Positions 16,495 to 24,003 of a DNA stretch of 64,000 nucleotides are shown piece by piece (the first letter of the stretch is position 1; each line of letters begins with the position of its first letter). This DNA is from Kocuria salsicia (lineage in GTDB: Bacteria > Actinomycetota > Actinomycetes > Actinomycetales > Micrococcaceae), in assembly GCF_007681555.1 (NCBI RefSeq), contig NZ_VELE01000006.1, positions 1 to 64,000 on the forward strand, written 5' to 3'. The position numbers were made by a program, and so were the translations under genes. The notes below the pieces were generated by a model. The model was given only the letters and a program-made list of their open reading frames with translations, was not told the DNA's origin and did no database searches.

Positions 16495-17272
16495 TCCTGC
16501 CGCCGGGGCCTCCGGCGAGTCCCGGCGGGCCGCCCTGCGGACCTGGAGGGCCCCGTGGAAGCCCAGCAGGATGAACCCGGTGGCTATCACGAGGGCCCAC
16601 TGGGTGGCGTGGGTGGATCCTGTGGCGGTCAGTGCGGAGGGCAGCGTCAGGCCCATCGACACGGACAGCGCCGCGCCCGCGAAGGCGGTGCCAAGCGCCG
16701 AGCCGATCTGGCGCACGGTGCTCTGCGTTGCGGATGCCTGGCCCGACGACGCCACGGTCACGTCCCGCAGCACGGTTCCGGTCGGCTGGGCGGAGGCCAG
16801 GCAGAGGCCCACGCCGTAGCCGACGAGCGGCAGCGCGACGAGCCACGCGGAGGTGCTCGGCCCCATGAGCAGGGCCAGCACCACCACGCCAACCACCTCG
16901 AGACCGAGCCCGATCAGGACCGTCCCCGGCGCGGCGAACCGGGCGGCCAGGTGACGGGCGGAGGCACCGGAGATGAACGCGCCGACCGCCATGGCGGCGG
17001 CCAGGTGGCCCCACGAGAACGTGCGCAGCTGGAAGAGGTCCAGGTCCAGCAGGGCGGACCGGCGGACACGAACCCACGGGACGTCCCACGGAACAGGGCG
17101 TTCACCGTGGACAGGGTGGACGGCATGATGAACGCCGCACCCAGCGCCTGGACGGCACGAGCTGCGATCAGTGTCCCCGCCGTGCCGGACAGTGCCGCAA
17201 GCAGGCTGCCCCGGCGAAGACCACAAGCCCCGCGGCGAGCGCAATCAAGTCCCTGCGGATCGGGGCGGGGTC
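16495..17272 (-). pseudogene. Decayed DHA2-type MFS drug exporter
   Basis: The pieces read in order on the minus strand. They are a transmembrane segment 'RRDLIALAAGLVVFAGAACL', then a one-base frameshift near 17197, then 'RAVQALGAAFIMPSTLSTVNALFRG', then a frame change near 17063, and finally 'ALLDLDLFQLRTFSWGHLAA' to 'GFILLGFHGALQVRRAARR'. In intact 14-helix exporters about 100 residues separate the second and third pieces, and a further stretch is missing after 'WGHLAA'. At least one frameshift and two internal deletions mean it cannot make a transporter. It has no plausible start codon. Confidence 0.8.
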
Positions 17273-17447
17273 GTTCTCGACGTCACCCGGTTGCGGTTGC
17301 GCCGCAGGTGTCCGCGCCGTGGTCAGGCCTTCAAAGATGGTTCGTGCCGGTGCGCCCTCCCGTGGGCTCCTGCCCGGCGGCACCTGTGCTGGCGCGAGCT
17401 CTATCCGCCCGGTCCATGCGGGTGCATCTTCCCGTGGCGGCGTGAGC

Positions 17448-18341
17448 TCAGGTGCGGCGCATGACGGTGGCCGCGTCCACGGGGACGTCCCCTGCGCCCG
17501 GGACCGCGGCGTCGTCGTCCGTGAGACCCGCAAGGGTGACGTCCCAGAAGGGCGTGGGGGCCGTGGTCCCCAGGTCCTCGCGGGGGACGGCGTGGGTGTC
17601 CTGGGAGCGGTCGTCCACCGGGGCGCGCAGCAGCGTGGCCGTGGCCCAGCCGTGGGTGAGGAGGTAGTGGTCGCTGTCTGGCTCCTCCGGGCCGGTCTCC
17701 GCGCTGTAGGTGACCGCGATGTGCTTCTCGTCCCCGCGGCCGATCTGCGCCTGCACCGCCCCGAAGCTCGCCAGGTGGGCGGGCTTGAGACCGCGCAATC
17801 GCCCGGGGGCCACGTCGGGGACGTTGAGGTTGAGGATCCACTCGTCGAAAGGCCGGTCCTCCCAGTGCTCCAGCGCGAAGCGGGTGACCAGCAGGGCCGT
17901 GTCCCAGTGCTGCGGGGCGCCCGAGGTGATGGAGACGGCGATCCCGGGGATGCCGTGGGACGCGGCCGTCAGCACCGCACCCACCGTCCCCGAGTGCAAC
18001 GTGGCCTTGCCCGTGTTGGCCCCCAGGTTCACCCCGGAGAGCACCATGTCCGGGCGCTTGCCGAACGCGCCGTAGGAGGCCAGGAAGGCAATCAGAGCGG
18101 GGGCGGCCTTCACACCCACGCACTCCACACCGTGGGGCATGTTCGGCGGCGCGGCCTCCACCAGGGCGATGCGGCCATCGACCTCCTCACCGGACAGCGA
18201 GGCGCTGGCACCCGAGTACTCCTCGGCCGGGGCGGCCACCGTGACGCTGTGCCCGCGGTCCAGGGCTGCCTGCGCGAGAACCGCAAGTCCCGCGGAGGAG
18301 ATGCCGTCGTCATTGGTGACCAGGATGTGCATGGGCACCAT
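17448..18341 (-). CDS. surE: SurE-family 5'/3'-nucleotidase (survival protein)
   Basis: 297 residues. The metal-binding N-terminus 'HILVTNDDGISSAGL' and the conserved 'PDMVLSGVNLGANTGKATLHSGTVGAVLTAA' are diagnostic. SurE removes phosphate from nucleoside 5'- or 3'-monophosphates. The C-terminal part is longer and more acidic than usual. The start could be ATG 18341 or ATG 18332; neither has a strong ribosome site. The PfkB kinase gene lies about 100 bp upstream on the same strand. Confidence 0.9.
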   Translation of the reverse strand: MVPMHILVTNDDGISSAGLAVLAQAALDRGHSVTVAAPAEEYSGASASLSGEEVDGRIALVEAAPPNMPHGVECVGVKAAPALIAFLASYGAFGKRPDMVLSGVNLGANTGKATLHSGTVGAVLTAASHGIPGIAVSITSGAPQHWDTALLVTRFALEHWEDRPFDEWILNLNVPDVAPGRLRGLKPAHLASFGAVQAQIGRGDEKHIAVTYSAETGPEEPDSDHYLLTHGWATATLLRAPVDDRSQDTHAVPREDLGTTAPTPFWDVTLAGLTDDDAAVPGAGDVPVDAATVMRRT

Positions 18342-18438
18342 GGTGGCACGCGGCGTGCGAGCGGGCCAGGGTGGATCCGGACGGGAGCACGCGGTACCGG
18401 ACGGAACGGGGCAGTGCGGGCAGGTCCGGCGCGACGCC

Positions 18439-19401
18439 TCAGGAGACGGTGCGCACGGTGATCTGCCGGGCGAACTTCTCGATGGTCGTGCGGTTGCCCG
18501 TTCCCAGACCCCGGCGGGCCACGTTCAGTGCCCCGGCGGAGGCCCCGAGCGCGACGGCGTCCACCAGGTCCAGGCCCCGGGCGAGCCCCACCGAGATCCC
18601 CGCGGTCATGGAGTCCCCGGCGCCGCGGTGGTCGAGTGGGGTGATCGACGGCGCGGAGACCTCCCGCACCCGGTTCTTCTCCACGAGCAGGGCAGGGTCC
18701 TTCGCGCGGGAGACGACCACGGCACCCGCGCCACGCTCCAAGAGCATCCGGCCCGCCTCGACCAGCGACTCCGGGGTGTCATCCGAGCCCAGGTCCAGGT
18801 CCCGGACCTCCTCGTGGCTGATCTTGAGCACGTCCACCTTCGCGTCCACGGCCCCGAGCGCCGGGGCACCGCTGACGTCGGCGACCACCGTGGTTCCGGC
18901 ATCCCGGGTGTCCCGGATGAGGCGGCCGAAGAAGGACGCGGGCACCACGTCCCCGGGCTCCGCTCCCGTGACGGTGAGGACGTCCGAGGCCAGCGCATCC
19001 ACGAACGCCGTGCCGTAGAGGTCGTCCAGCTCGTGGCGGGAGAGCTCGGGCGGCGGCATGTGGGCCACGGTCTCCCGGTCCTCGCCGCGCAGGTCGTAGA
19101 CGTAGCCGCCGTTGCCGTAGCCGTAGCGCACCGCGTTGACCTGCATGCCGAGCCCGTCCAGCATCGAGCGGATCAGGGCGCCCAGCTCACCGCCGAACGG
19201 GCCGCTCACGGACACGTCCGCCCCGAGCGAGCCGGCCATGCGCGCCACCCACAGGCCCTGCCCACCGGGGTGCATGTGCACGTCCGACTCGTGCGGGCTG
19301 CGGTTGCGGTACGCCGCCGGCTCCGTGATCTCCGTGATCAGCAGGGGCGTGGGCACCAGCACGGACAGGCGCGGTTTCTGGGGGCTGCGGGTCTCGGTCA
19401 C
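18439..19401 (-). CDS. PfkB-family carbohydrate kinase
   Basis: 320 residues from GTG 19401. The PfkB C-terminal signature with the catalytic Asp is 'DHRGAGDSMTAGISVGLA' (about 263-280), and the N-terminal Gly-rich substrate motif is 'HPGGQGLWVARMAGSLGA'. The overall pattern resembles 1-phosphofructokinase/tagatose-6-phosphate kinase-like members, which phosphorylate sugars or sugar phosphates with ATP. No phosphotransferase or sugar gene is adjacent, so the substrate is open. Possibly co-transcribed with surE. Confidence 0.85.
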   Translation of the reverse strand: MTETRSPQKPRLSVLVPTPLLITEITEPAAYRNRSPHESDVHMHPGGQGLWVARMAGSLGADVSVSGPFGGELGALIRSMLDGLGMQVNAVRYGYGNGGYVYDLRGEDRETVAHMPPPELSRHELDDLYGTAFVDALASDVLTVTGAEPGDVVPASFFGRLIRDTRDAGTTVVADVSGAPALGAVDAKVDVLKISHEEVRDLDLGSDDTPESLVEAGRMLLERGAGAVVVSRAKDPALLVEKNRVREVSAPSITPLDHRGAGDSMTAGISVGLARGLDLVDAVALGASAGALNVARRGLGTGNRTTIEKFARQITVRTVS

Positions 19402-19462
19402 GAACGAAAGCTACAGGAGCGGGCCGCTGGTGAACAGCACACCGAGGTGCCACCATGGTGGG

Positions 19463-19942
19463 ATGAATGCCACCGCACCGATTCGCATCGTGGAGGGTCA
19501 GGCCGCCAGCGAGCACACGCTCCAGGCCCTGAGTTCCTACTTCAGCGAGCTGGACAACAGGATCGACGGCGGCTTCGACCCGGAGCTCACCGAGGTCACC
19601 CGCCCCGAGGACGTCACCCCGCCGCACGGCGACTTCTTCCTCATGACGGACCTGGTCACCGGCTCCGTGATCGCGTGCGGGGCCGTCCGCAGGATCGACG
19701 ACGAGCGCGTGGAGCTGCGTCGGATCTGGGTCACCCCCGAGCACCGCGGGCAGGGCCACGCCCGCACCCTGGTGCGCGCCCTGGAGAACAAGGCGCGCTC
19801 CTTCGGTGCCACCACCGCCGTGGTCTCTCTCAACCCGGAGATGACCGAGGGCGTCGCGATGTTCCGCAACCGCGGCTACGAGTCGGTGGAGTCCTTCCAC
19901 GACGCCACCACGGCCTCGGTGTTCCTGGCGCGGCAGCTCTAG
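19463..19942 (+). CDS. GNAT-family N-acetyltransferase
   Basis: 159 residues from ATG 19463. The acetyl-CoA pyrophosphate loop is 'VTPEHRGQGHARTLVRALENKA' (motif A, R/QxxGxG/A). The final strand and the 'MFRNRGYESVESFHD' segment are typical. The family transfers acetyl groups to amines or to protein N-termini; the substrate is unknown. The gene diverges from the PfkB kinase with 61 bp between starts and ends just before a 14-bp inverted repeat. Confidence 0.85.
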   Translation: MNATAPIRIVEGQAASEHTLQALSSYFSELDNRIDGGFDPELTEVTRPEDVTPPHGDFFLMTDLVTGSVIACGAVRRIDDERVELRRIWVTPEHRGQGHARTLVRALENKARSFGATTAVVSLNPEMTEGVAMFRNRGYESVESFHDATTASVFLARQL

Positions 19943-19977
19943 CGCCGCGGCCGGTCCCCCGGTGCGGCCGGTCTGAC

Positions 19978-20038
19978 ATCTGAGGTGTAGAAGTACCCGG
20001 ATTCTGTGCCGCTGGGCCGTCATCTCTACACCTCAGAT
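19978..20038. repeat. 14-bp inverted repeat downstream of the GNAT gene
   Basis: ATCTGAGGTGTAGA at 19978-19991 and its exact reverse complement at 20025-20038, separated by 33 bp. It lies between the convergent GNAT and ChaB-like genes. The arms are A/T-richer than the neighbourhood. It could act as a weak bidirectional terminator or be a dispersed palindromic element. Confidence 0.7.
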
Positions 20039-20094
20039 TCGCGGGGTCCCGCGCCGGTGACGACGACGCCGCTCGCCCCCCGAGCGCGCGAGGC

Positions 20095-20514
20095 TCAGGA
20101 CCGCGCGTCCCGCGTCTTCTTCTCGTTCGCCCTCTCGATGGCCGCCACCAGCTCGTCCTTGCTCATCTCCGAGCGCCCCTGGACGTCCAGCTCCTGAGCG
20201 ATCCCGTAGAGGTGCTCCTTCGTGGCGTTCGCATCCACTCCCCCGGCGGTGTCCTCGGAGTTCAGCCCACCCTTCTCCGCGCTCGCGTCCGAGGGGCCGT
20301 TCTCCTCCTTGGGCTCCCAGCGGTCCCCGACCTTCTCGTGGGTGTGCTTCACGGCGGCCCACGCGGTGCGGGCGGCCCGGGCGTCGTCGTCGTACTCGTC
20401 CTGCGCGGCGTCGTAGGTCTGCGCGAACGTGTCCTGCGCCTTCTCGTCCGAGCGCCGCAGCGTGGACGGGATCTCGTCCTGGATCGCGTGGCCGTTCTTC
20501 TTCGCCTTGGGCAC
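20095..20514 (-). CDS. ChaB-family protein with C-terminal Rho_N/SAP-like segment
   Basis: 139 residues from GTG 20514, preceded by AGGAGG. The N-terminal half matches the ChaB domain: 'IPSTLRRSDEKAQDTFAQTYDAAQDEY' and 'RTAWAAVKHTHEKVGDRW'. The C-terminus has 'TKEHLYGIAQELDVQGRSEMSKDELVAAIERA', a Rho N-terminal/SAP-like helix-extended-helix seen in small nucleic-acid-binding proteins. E. coli ChaB is linked to the ChaA cation antiporter, but actinobacterial members have no proven function. The protein is very hydrophilic. It diverges from the hsp20 gene. Confidence 0.8.
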   Translation of the reverse strand: MPKAKKNGHAIQDEIPSTLRRSDEKAQDTFAQTYDAAQDEYDDDARAARTAWAAVKHTHEKVGDRWEPKEENGPSDASAEKGGLNSEDTAGGVDANATKEHLYGIAQELDVQGRSEMSKDELVAAIERANEKKTRDARS

Positions 20515-20665
20515 CGCTGCCTCCTGGGTCCGTGCCGGAATGGTGGGCACCTCCGATCCTAGGGACGACGACGCCGCCCGCCCCACCCTTTCGGGTCCCC
20601 CTGCGGAGTTCTCTGGGCACTTGTGCGCCTTGAGCTGAATCCGCTCAACTTTGCTGCGCAGGGTC

Positions 20666-20692
20666 TTGGCACTCACTTGGGGTGAGTGCTAT
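20666..20692. promoter_or_regulatory. CIRCE element (HrcA operator) upstream of hsp20
   Basis: TTGGCACTC-N9-GAGTGCTAT, agreeing with the consensus TTAGCACTC-N9-GAGTGCTAA at all but one base in each arm. HrcA binds CIRCE and releases it on heat shock. Confidence 0.85.
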
Positions 20693-20702
20693 CTTTTCAG
20701 TA

Positions 20703-20723
20703 GTTGAGTCACAGGGACTCAAG
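20703..20723. promoter_or_regulatory. HAIR element (HspR operator) upstream of hsp20
   Basis: GTTGAGT-N7-ACTCAAG, close to the HspR-associated inverted repeat CTTGAGT-N7-ACTCAAG. It lies 10 bp after the CIRCE element and about 84 bp before the hsp20 start codon. Confidence 0.85.
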
Positions 20724-20806
20724 AAACGTGAAGGCTCCACTTCCAGGGGATGAACAGGACGGCGGGGCACCTCACGGTGGCGCCACGCATGCAAGGAGCA
20801 GACATC

Positions 20807-21280
20807 ATGGCTACTTTCGATCCGTTCTCCGAGGTCCAGAACTTCGCCAACCAGGTCCTCTCCAGCCGCAACGGGCTGGAGCAGATGCCCATGGACCTCT
20901 ACCGCCAGGGTTCCGACTACTTCCTCGCGGCTGACCTTCCGGGCATCGACCCGTCCAGCGTGGACGTGGACGTGGACGGCCAGCTGCTGACCATCCGCGC
21001 TCAGCGCCGCCTGCCCTCCGCAGAGAAGGACACCAAGTGGATCGTGCGGGAGCGCCGCAACCACTCCTTCGTGCGCCAGCTGAACCTGGGTCAGGGCATC
21101 GACACCGAGAACATCACCGCCGCCTACGACAACGGCGTGCTCACGGTGCGCATCCCCGTCTCCCCCAAGTCCCAGCCGCGCAAGATCCAGGTGGCCACCG
21201 GCCAGAACCAGGACAACGTGGTGCTGGAGCACGGCGGGAAGTCCGAGAAGTCCGACGAGAAGAAGGACTCCGAGAACTGA
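20807..21280 (+). CDS. Hsp20 / alpha-crystallin family small heat-shock protein
   Basis: 157 residues from ATG 20807 (AAGGAG eight bases upstream). The alpha-crystallin domain spans about 35-130: 'YFLAADLPGIDPSSVDVDVDG', 'IVRERRNHSFVRQLNLGQGI' and the closing 'AAYDNGVLTVRIP'. A Lys/Glu/Asp-rich flexible tail follows. Such chaperones hold unfolding proteins in an ATP-independent way for Hsp70. Both HrcA (CIRCE) and HspR (HAIR) sites lie in its promoter, so transcription should need release of both repressors. A stem-loop terminator follows at 21349. Confidence 0.93.
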   Translation: MATFDPFSEVQNFANQVLSSRNGLEQMPMDLYRQGSDYFLAADLPGIDPSSVDVDVDGQLLTIRAQRRLPSAEKDTKWIVRERRNHSFVRQLNLGQGIDTENITAAYDNGVLTVRIPVSPKSQPRKIQVATGQNQDNVVLEHGGKSEKSDEKKDSEN

Positions 21281-21348
21281 CGGCACCACGGTTCGACATC
21301 ATGACGGTCTGACGGCGTCCCGTCATGACGGTCATGCGACCACGGCGA

Positions 21349-21380
21349 ACGGGCCCGCGGGAGAGATCCTGCGGGCCCGT
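21349..21380 (+). terminator. Hairpin terminator after hsp20
   Basis: Perfect 10-bp stem ACGGGCCCGC / GCGGGCCCGT with a 12-nt loop, about 70 bp after the hsp20 stop. The run of cgtcgt that follows is not a T tract. The following gene is convergent, so the hairpin may act on both strands. Confidence 0.6.
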
Positions 21381-21526
21381 CGTCGTACCCGGGGGGCCGC
21401 GAGTGGACGGTGCCGGTAGCAGCGCGGAAGGTGCGGCCGCGGCAGGGACGGACGGAGCGGCGTCGTCGTGCCCCGCACGCAGGACCCCCGCGACGACGCA
21501 GCCCGGGACCCGGCCCGCGCCCCACC

Positions 21527-22525
21527 TCACCCGGCGAAGAAGAACCTCGTGAGGTGGAAGAACACCGGGGCGGCGAAGATCAGGGAGTCCATGCGGTCCA
21601 GGATGCCGCCGTGGCCGGGGATGAGCGTGCCGAAGTCCTTGATCTCGCGGTCCCGCTTGAGGCTGCTCATCACCAGGCCGCCCGCGAATCCGAGGAGGCA
21701 CGAGAGCAGAGCCAGCACGGCGGCTTGCCACGGCGTGAACGGGGTGAGCCACCACAGGGCGGCACCGAGCGCCGTCGCCGAGAGGATCCCTCCGACGAAC
21801 CCCTCCCACGTCTTGTTGGGACTCACGGTGGGTGCGATCCTGTGCCGCCCCACAGTCTTGCCCCAGAGGTACTGGAGCACGTCCGAGCCCTGCACCACGA
21901 CCACCAGGAACAGCAGCAGCGCCCCGGCCTCCGGCCCGCCGGATCCCACCGGGGAGCCGTCCGCCGCAGCCTTGCCGTCCCGGAACACCACGGGCAGCTG
22001 GAGCACCGCGGGCAGGTAGCTCAGCGCGTAGACGCACACCATGAGCCCCCACTGGCTCAGCGCGGCCCTGTGGAGGAAGGACTCCGTGCGCCCGGACAGG
22101 GCCAGCAGCACGGGCAGGAACAGGAACACGTAGACGGGGATGAAGATGGCGTACATCCCGTACCAGTGCTGCCACAGGAACCAGAAGTGCAGGGGGCTGA
22201 GCACGGCCATGATCCACACCATGACCCGCTGGTCCCGTTCCCCTCGCGGCATCAGGTCCGCGAACTCGTGCATGGCCACCAGCGAGAGCGCCAGGAACAG
22301 CAGCACCACCGCGGTCTCGCCGAGCGCCAGGGCGCCCACGAGCACACCCACCATGAGCCACCACGCGACGATCCGCTGCCGCACGTTCACGAGCGTGGTC
22401 CGCAGCCCGTCCGAGCGGGTGCGGCGGTACATCGCCTCGGCCGCGAGCGTGGCCAGCACCAGGACCACGAGCAGTCCGAGCACCAGGCGCCAGCTCTGCG
22501 GGCCGAGCAGGCCGATGGTCGTCAC
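21527..22525 (-). CDS. CdsA-family phosphatidate cytidylyltransferase, YnbB-like
   Basis: 332 residues from GTG 22525 with about eight transmembrane helices. The CTP-transferase signature is clear near the C-terminus: 'SPNKTWEGFVGG' and 'SLKRDREIKDFGTLIPGHGGILDRMDS'. CdsA makes CDP-diacylglycerol from phosphatidate and CTP. Adjacency (3 bp) to a YnbA-like CDP-alcohol transferase mirrors the enterobacterial ynbAB pair, so this is probably a paralogue dedicated to a special lipid rather than the housekeeping CdsA. That role is inference. Confidence 0.85.
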   Translation of the reverse strand: MTTIGLLGPQSWRLVLGLLVVLVLATLAAEAMYRRTRSDGLRTTLVNVRQRIVAWWLMVGVLVGALALGETAVVLLFLALSLVAMHEFADLMPRGERDQRVMVWIMAVLSPLHFWFLWQHWYGMYAIFIPVYVFLFLPVLLALSGRTESFLHRAALSQWGLMVCVYALSYLPAVLQLPVVFRDGKAAADGSPVGSGGPEAGALLLFLVVVVQGSDVLQYLWGKTVGRHRIAPTVSPNKTWEGFVGGILSATALGAALWWLTPFTPWQAAVLALLSCLLGFAGGLVMSSLKRDREIKDFGTLIPGHGGILDRMDSLIFAAPVFFHLTRFFFAG

Positions 22526-22528
22526 GGC

Positions 22529-23191
22529 CTAGCCCCGGGCCCGCAGCTCGCGGGAGATCGCGCCCAGCCGGGAGGCCACGGTGAGCGCACTGCCCAGCGC
22601 CACCACCAGGAGCGTGAGCCACAGGACGATCCCGGGCTGCCACCCCAGCAGGGGCTCGACCAGACTCAGGAGGATGCCTCCCATGAGCACCCACATGCGG
22701 CGCTGCTTGGGCAGCACTCCTCCGAACTGCTGCGCGCACCCCACGCTCACGCCGAGCGTGCGCACGTAGGCGGTCAGCACGGCGAGGCTGCCGGCGAGCC
22801 ACCCGAGGGCAACACCGCCCGTCACGGACGACGCCGCCCAGCCCGCTCCCGCGAGAAGCGCGAGGTCCGAGACACGGTCCGGCACCTCGTTGTACAGCTC
22901 CCCGGTACGGGTCCGCAGACCGCCCTCGACGGCGAGCATCCCGTCCAGCATGTTGCACAGCAGCCGCAGCGGGATGCAGAGAGCGGCGAGCAGCAGCGCG
23001 ACCGCGCGCAGTGCGCCGTCTGCGTGGCCCGCCACGACCAGGAAGCCGCAGCCCACGAGTGCTGTGACCACCGACGCCACGGACACGTGGTTGGGGCGGA
23101 TGCCGGCGCGCTGCAGGGTCGAGGCGGCAGCGGTCGCCCACCCGGCGGTGCGCTGGGGAATGGGGCGGCGCAGGGGGCCGGTGGGGGACAT
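22529..23191 (-). CDS. CDP-alcohol phosphatidyltransferase, YnbA-like, with a variant active site
   Basis: 220 residues, five or six transmembrane helices. The motif DGxxAR(x8-9)GxxxDxxxD appears as 'DGMLAVEGG' then 'GELYNEVPD'. The usual Arg after Ala is Val, and the first Asp of the second part is Asn, as in YnbA ('LNETGD'). The family transfers a phosphatidyl group from a CDP-lipid to an alcohol, using two Mg ions held by these Asp residues. The neighbouring CdsA-like gene would supply the CDP-lipid. The acceptor is unknown, and loss of the Arg may alter or abolish activity. Confidence 0.8.
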   Translation of the reverse strand: MSPTGPLRRPIPQRTAGWATAAASTLQRAGIRPNHVSVASVVTALVGCGFLVVAGHADGALRAVALLLAALCIPLRLLCNMLDGMLAVEGGLRTRTGELYNEVPDRVSDLALLAGAGWAASSVTGGVALGWLAGSLAVLTAYVRTLGVSVGCAQQFGGVLPKQRRMWVLMGGILLSLVEPLLGWQPGIVLWLTLLVVALGSALTVASRLGAISRELRARG

Positions 23192-23331
23192 GTCGCTCCT
23201 CGTCTCATGGGTTCCTCATGCATTTTCACAGAATTTGCGCCCTGAGGACACGAGGCAACAGTGGCAGGGGGGACGGTCCTGTGGGGTTGGATGTCCACAG
23301 GGCAGCAATCAAGACCGCTGAGGAGAGTGCC

Positions 23332-23907
23332 GTGGACAGGACGTCTGGTCGTCGCAGGGACCACGTGGTCGCCGGGCTCTGGGGTTTCGCGGAGGCCACG
23401 GGGTTCTTCGTGGTGCCGGACATGTGGCTCTCCGCGCTGGCCGTGAAGAACCTCCGGCGGGGACTGGCGAGCACCGTCTCCGCGACGGCCGGGGCCGTGG
23501 TGGGCGGGGCGCTCATGCACCGCTGGGGCGGGCGAGTTCCGGCGGGGCGCTCGGCCGGGCTGCTGACCCGGCTGCCCGCCGTCTCCCCCGCCATGGTGGA
23601 ACGGGTGGAGCGGGACATGGCCTCGCGCGGGTTCGTCGCCGTGCTCCTGGGGCCGCTGCGGGGCACCCCGTACAAGCTCTACGCGCGCACCGCCGGGCTG
23701 CGCGGGGACCCGCTGCTGCCGTTCCTGGCATGGTCCGTTCCCGCCCGGGCGCCGCGGTTCGTGGTGGTCACGACGGCGGTCGGCGCGATCTCCGCCCTGC
23801 TCCGGTCCCTCCGCCCCCACACCCCGGAAGGGGTGCGCTGGACGATCTTCGCCGCCGGGTGGACCGCGTTCTACGCGTGGTACTTCCGCACGGTGGGCAG
23901 GGACTGA
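23332..23907 (+). CDS. DedA/YqaA-like membrane protein
   Basis: 191 residues from GTG 23332 (GAGGAG upstream). Three or four hydrophobic helices, with 'LWGFAEATGFFVVPDMWLSALAV' at the start and 'ARAPRFVVVTTAVGAISALL' later. The pattern 'E(A)..FFVVPD' and 'LLGPLRGTPYKLYARTAGL' recalls SNARE-associated (DedA/YqaA) proteins, which are lipid flippase-like. Its divergence from the YnbA/YnbB-like pair supports a membrane-lipid link. Family assignment is tentative. Confidence 0.6.
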   Translation: MDRTSGRRRDHVVAGLWGFAEATGFFVVPDMWLSALAVKNLRRGLASTVSATAGAVVGGALMHRWGGRVPAGRSAGLLTRLPAVSPAMVERVERDMASRGFVAVLLGPLRGTPYKLYARTAGLRGDPLLPFLAWSVPARAPRFVVVTTAVGAISALLRSLRPHTPEGVRWTIFAAGWTAFYAWYFRTVGRD

Positions 23908-24003
23908 GTGGGTCTACGCGCGGGAGGGGCGCGGCTGACTGCGGCTCACCGCGGCTGACCGCTGCTTTCTCTGGCTGGCGCACCCGGGGACGACGACTCC
24001 GCG

